Shown: positions 61,206 to 64,000 of the stretch, in pieces
Layout: every line of letters begins with the position of its first letter
How positions within the stretch are numbered: position 1 is the first letter of the stretch
Source: Acanthopleura granulata
Taxonomy: Eukaryota; Mollusca; Polyplacophora; Chitonida; Chitonidae
Length of the DNA: 64,000 bases
Direction of reading: 5' to 3'
Assembly: GCA_016165875.1 (NCBI GenBank)
Contig: JABBOT010000007.1
Location: 7,597,245-7,661,244 of the forward strand
Position numbers and translations under genes: made by a program
The notes under the pieces: model-generated
The model's database searches: none
What the model was told of the DNA's origin: nothing
What the model saw: only the letters and a program-made list of their open reading frames with translations

Positions 61206-61602
61206 ATCTGTATCATAGGCTGTCAAATGCATGTTTATTTAAAAATAAAAATAAAAATAAAAAACAACAGAGTTTTGAACCACAATTCGTCAACATGATT
61301 AGACATAGTGAAAATAAGACGAAATAAGGTGCCAAAATCACTGTAAAGAACAGTCGTGCCGTAAGTTCAAGTCCGGGTCTTGATGACTTCCTCTTGAGTC
61401 GCAGCTAACACGCTGTTTTAACCATTCTAAGGGATCAATGACACATTACAATACCTTGGTCATAATTCGTTTTGAAATAATTGTCATACTTGGAAAGATA
61501 AAATCGTCATCTAGGCACTGAGAAGGGCACAAATTGTTGAATCACCATATACCATTCCAAATACTGGGCGAAGTTAGATTAGCCAATCAGATGCGCCAGG
61601 TG

Positions 61603-62010
61603 GGCCATTATTCGGCATGACAAACCGCTTACACAAACCATTATTCGGCAACACAAACCCGGTACATAAACAATTATTCAGAATGACAAACCGGGTGCAT
61701 GAAAGATTATTCGACATGAGAAACCGGTATATAGTCCATTATTCGACATGACAAACCCGGTATAAAAACCATTATTCGGCATGCTAAACCCTGTATACAC
61801 ATATAATCTTTATTCAGCATGATAAACCTGGTGCATAAATATAATCCATTTTTCGACATGTCAAAAATTATTCGACATGTATGCAATTCATAATTCGGCA
61901 TGGCAATTCCGGTATGTAATCCGTTATTCGACATTACAAACCCGTATATAATTCATTAGGCTATTCGGTATGACAAACACGGTATTTAAGCCATTATTCG
62001 ACATGACAAA
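61603..62010. repeat. 33-bp minisatellite in Reeler intron, about 12 copies
   Basis: Units of about 33 bp built on 'ccattattcggcatgacaaa' then cc(c)ggtatataaa. The copies are diverged and a few are expanded or shortened. The array lies wholly inside the intron between 61205 and 62179. Confidence 0.9.
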
Positions 62011-62178
62011 AGGAAAACAAAAGTTTTTGTATTAAATATACGTAAAGGCTCATTTTCAGCATGAAAATCGATGCTGTAAAATTTTCTCTTCACATACAAC
62101 CCCCCCCCTCGATATATGATCCTTGGCTAATATAACATCAAAACGTTTACCTATAGTAAGTTACCTATTTTCTTCCAG

Positions 62179-62324
62179 TGACGCTGAATGCTCCGTGTGG
62201 AAACACCTTCAAAGACTTCATGCTACAGGCGAGTCGAATAGACTCTGCCCAGGATCCGATTGAGACCTTCGGGTCCTTCAACACACCCATCGGTTCAAAA
62301 AGCATCAGCTGTGGATTCGATCAG
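62179..62324 (+). CDS. Reeler-domain protein, second coding exon
   Basis: 146 bp between a good acceptor ('attttcttccag') and a donor (cag|gtaacg). It starts in the frame left by the first exon: G + TG ACG CTG gives ITVTLN across the junction. It encodes TLNAPCGNTFKDFMLQA and then IETFGSF and SISCGF, matching the FKGFxLQAR and P-x-GxF blocks of Reeler domains, with the Cys residues expected. It ends in phase 0. Confidence 0.85.
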
Positions 62325-62657
62325 GTAACGGGACTAATTCCACATGTGTGAAATCGTGGTTATTCGTGTTAGGAGTACGATGCTGAAGTACGAATACACG
62401 AAACTGGTGGCTAGCAACGGCTAATAACATGGCCAGTGGTTATACACTTGGCCAGTGGTTATATGCAGTCATGTTTGTATGTGCAGCTGGTGAGGTTTTT
62501 GTGTAAAAGGATGATTGGCTAATGAATAAGTACCCCAAATTGACAGTGACGTTTCATGGTTCACTTACAGCCCTAAAGTAAAGTACACAAACAACGATGA
62601 CGTATAAACTTTTGTGTTATTTGAACGGAATATTCTCTCATCATAGCATGTCCTCCT

Positions 62658-62762
62658 AAAGAGGTATTATCTCATCCAAACAAGGCATTATCTCAGCCGA
62701 ACAAAATATTATGACGAGATTTTATGTCATCCGAACAAGATATTATGTCATCCGAAAGAAAT
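62658..62762. repeat. short tandem repeat in Reeler intron
   Basis: Three to four imperfect units of about 24-28 bp around 'ttatgtcatccgaacaaga'. Confidence 0.6.
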
Positions 62763-63341
62763 AGCTTTTCTATTCCCCATGTCCCTTGAAGTCTCGGTAG
62801 AAAAATGAAAGCAGTTCGCTGAAAAAATTAGGCTTACCAGTGTCGCAGAAGGTTCATGAATTTTTTACTCAGTCAAACTGACGTTAAATCAGTCACGTGA
62901 GGCTATATCTGAAAGGGCCTTCTTTCCAGCCCACTGAAGGTAGCACCACTTAAGTTTTTAGTTCTTAGAATGTCGAATAACGTACTACGTACAAGGCGTT
63001 TTCAATGCTGGTGATTGGTCAAGTCCTTCAGAGCGTCTACAATATGGGTAGAGGGAGTCATGTCTCAGCTAATGTCCTCTTCCCAGAGTTGAATTCCGTC
63101 TTCTGGGCTTTTAAAACGCCATTGAGTTCTTTGAATACTTTTCTGTGACACCTCTTATGGCTTACTTATTCTCTTTTGTTGTTGTTATTTTTTCACTTTT
63201 TGTATTTTGTGCATTTAATTATTAAACCGAACCTGTAATGTCTTTTGACATGTTTCCTTAATCAAAAAAGAAATAACTCAATTTTATGTATATATTTACT
63301 GATGAACATTTTGGGGATTAACATATTAACGTCTTCATATG

Positions 63342-63405
63342 GCCACTTTTGTGGAGAGGACAGACTCGTACTGGGTGACGCTCAACTCAACGATCATCAT
63401 GGACG
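63342..63405 (+). CDS. Reeler-domain protein, likely last part of the domain
   Basis: Frame reads ATFVERTDSYWVTLNSTIIM, resembling the final strand of Reeler domains (x-A-T-V-V then Y-W-V). It ends at a usable donor (gacg|gtaatt, 63406). The 5' end is a problem: no AG acceptor precedes it closely, and a stop in frame lies at 63327. About 25 residues between exon 2 and this piece are not found. A following S/T-rich stretch at 63443-63561 has acceptor- and donor-like ends in a compatible phase. Confidence 0.5.
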
Positions 63406-64000
63406 GTAATTTGGAATCTACTTCCGGTTCCGCTTCTGGTAGCTATCCGTCTCCCCTGTGCACCGGAGAATGGCCCCGGGTCTACCACCAACGCTTACGT
63501 TATGACTTCCACTGACTGGTGGACGACCATAACAGACGCCCCAACTACGGGCAATACTATGGTTGAGTATTTTCATCAGTATATTTGCTGTGTGGTCTCT
63601 TTGCGATTGCAAAAGCAATAATTTATTGTTCCCTTGTACTCTGAATACTTGTGTATCTTTCGTGTCTATTTTAGAAATTTTCTTTGAACCAGTGGGCAAT
63701 ATTAACAATATTAGCAGTTTGATACAGTTCATTCATTTCATGGCACAGCAAGTCATGTATGAAGCTGGTGTACCATGTAATGTTCCCCAAGCGACAATTG
63801 GTTCTGGAACTGGGTGATTCTTTTGATTACTTCCTTCGACTAGTTCGTTAAATTGCTCTCTATGAAATAGGTAATTTTTGGCCCGATTTTATATACATGA
63901 ATAACCATTGTTGAAGGTACAATGACTACCCTAGCTTGTCCTTCATGGTATGAAGGAGGTATGCCGTAACTGTATTCCTAAAACTGACTGATGGACACGT

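Overview
The window looks like animal genomic DNA, most likely from a mollusc or another lophotrochozoan. Coding density is very low and the base composition is AT-rich. Two families of tRNA-headed SINEs are scattered through it; I associate their sequences with molluscan genomes from memory, not from a search. A degraded LINE reverse transcriptase, several fold-back elements and five main minisatellites are present. There are no bacterial-style operons, and the supported genes are eukaryotic in type: class A GPCRs and an exon-split Reeler-domain secreted protein.

The main content is a cluster of intronless, seven-helix class A GPCR genes of one divergent family: 15287-16207 (-), 23736-24656 (+), 34466-35461 (+) and 53852-54874 (-). 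A broken fragment of a further paralogue lies at 21555-21712. All intact members carry NRY in place of DRY at the end of TM3 and lack the tryptophan of the TM6 CWxP motif, but keep the TM2 aspartate, the TM3-ECL2 cysteine pair and NPxxY. The ligand is unknown. A lineage-expanded chemoreceptor set is a reasonable inference but is not shown by the sequence.

The first two genes sit in the arms of a large inverted duplication: left arm about 12321-18692, right arm about 20808-27456, spacer about 2.1 kb. The genes point away from each other and differ at 3 of 306 residues. The arms differ by substitutions and by private events. A 37-bp minisatellite expanded only in the left arm (a single unit remains in the right arm). 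A 460-bp tandem segment with a GPCR fragment occurs only in the right arm. The outer right edge abuts a decayed LINE.

Region by region: 1-12 kb is non-coding with a 41-bp minisatellite and SINE pieces. 12.3-27.5 kb is the inverted duplication. 27.5-29.2 kb is a LINE remnant split by a GC-rich insert. 30-34 kb has SINEs and an 80-bp direct repeat. 34.5-35.5 kb is the third GPCR. 36-53 kb is non-coding with SINEs, three fold-back elements (one bordered by TTAA) and a 56-bp minisatellite. 53.9-54.9 kb is the fourth GPCR, with a 28-bp minisatellite just upstream. 55-60 kb is non-coding with SINEs. 61-63.6 kb carries exons of a Reeler-domain protein. A dispersed repeat of about 250-300 bp (called DR-1 here) occurs about a dozen times and is the least explained recurrent sequence in the window.
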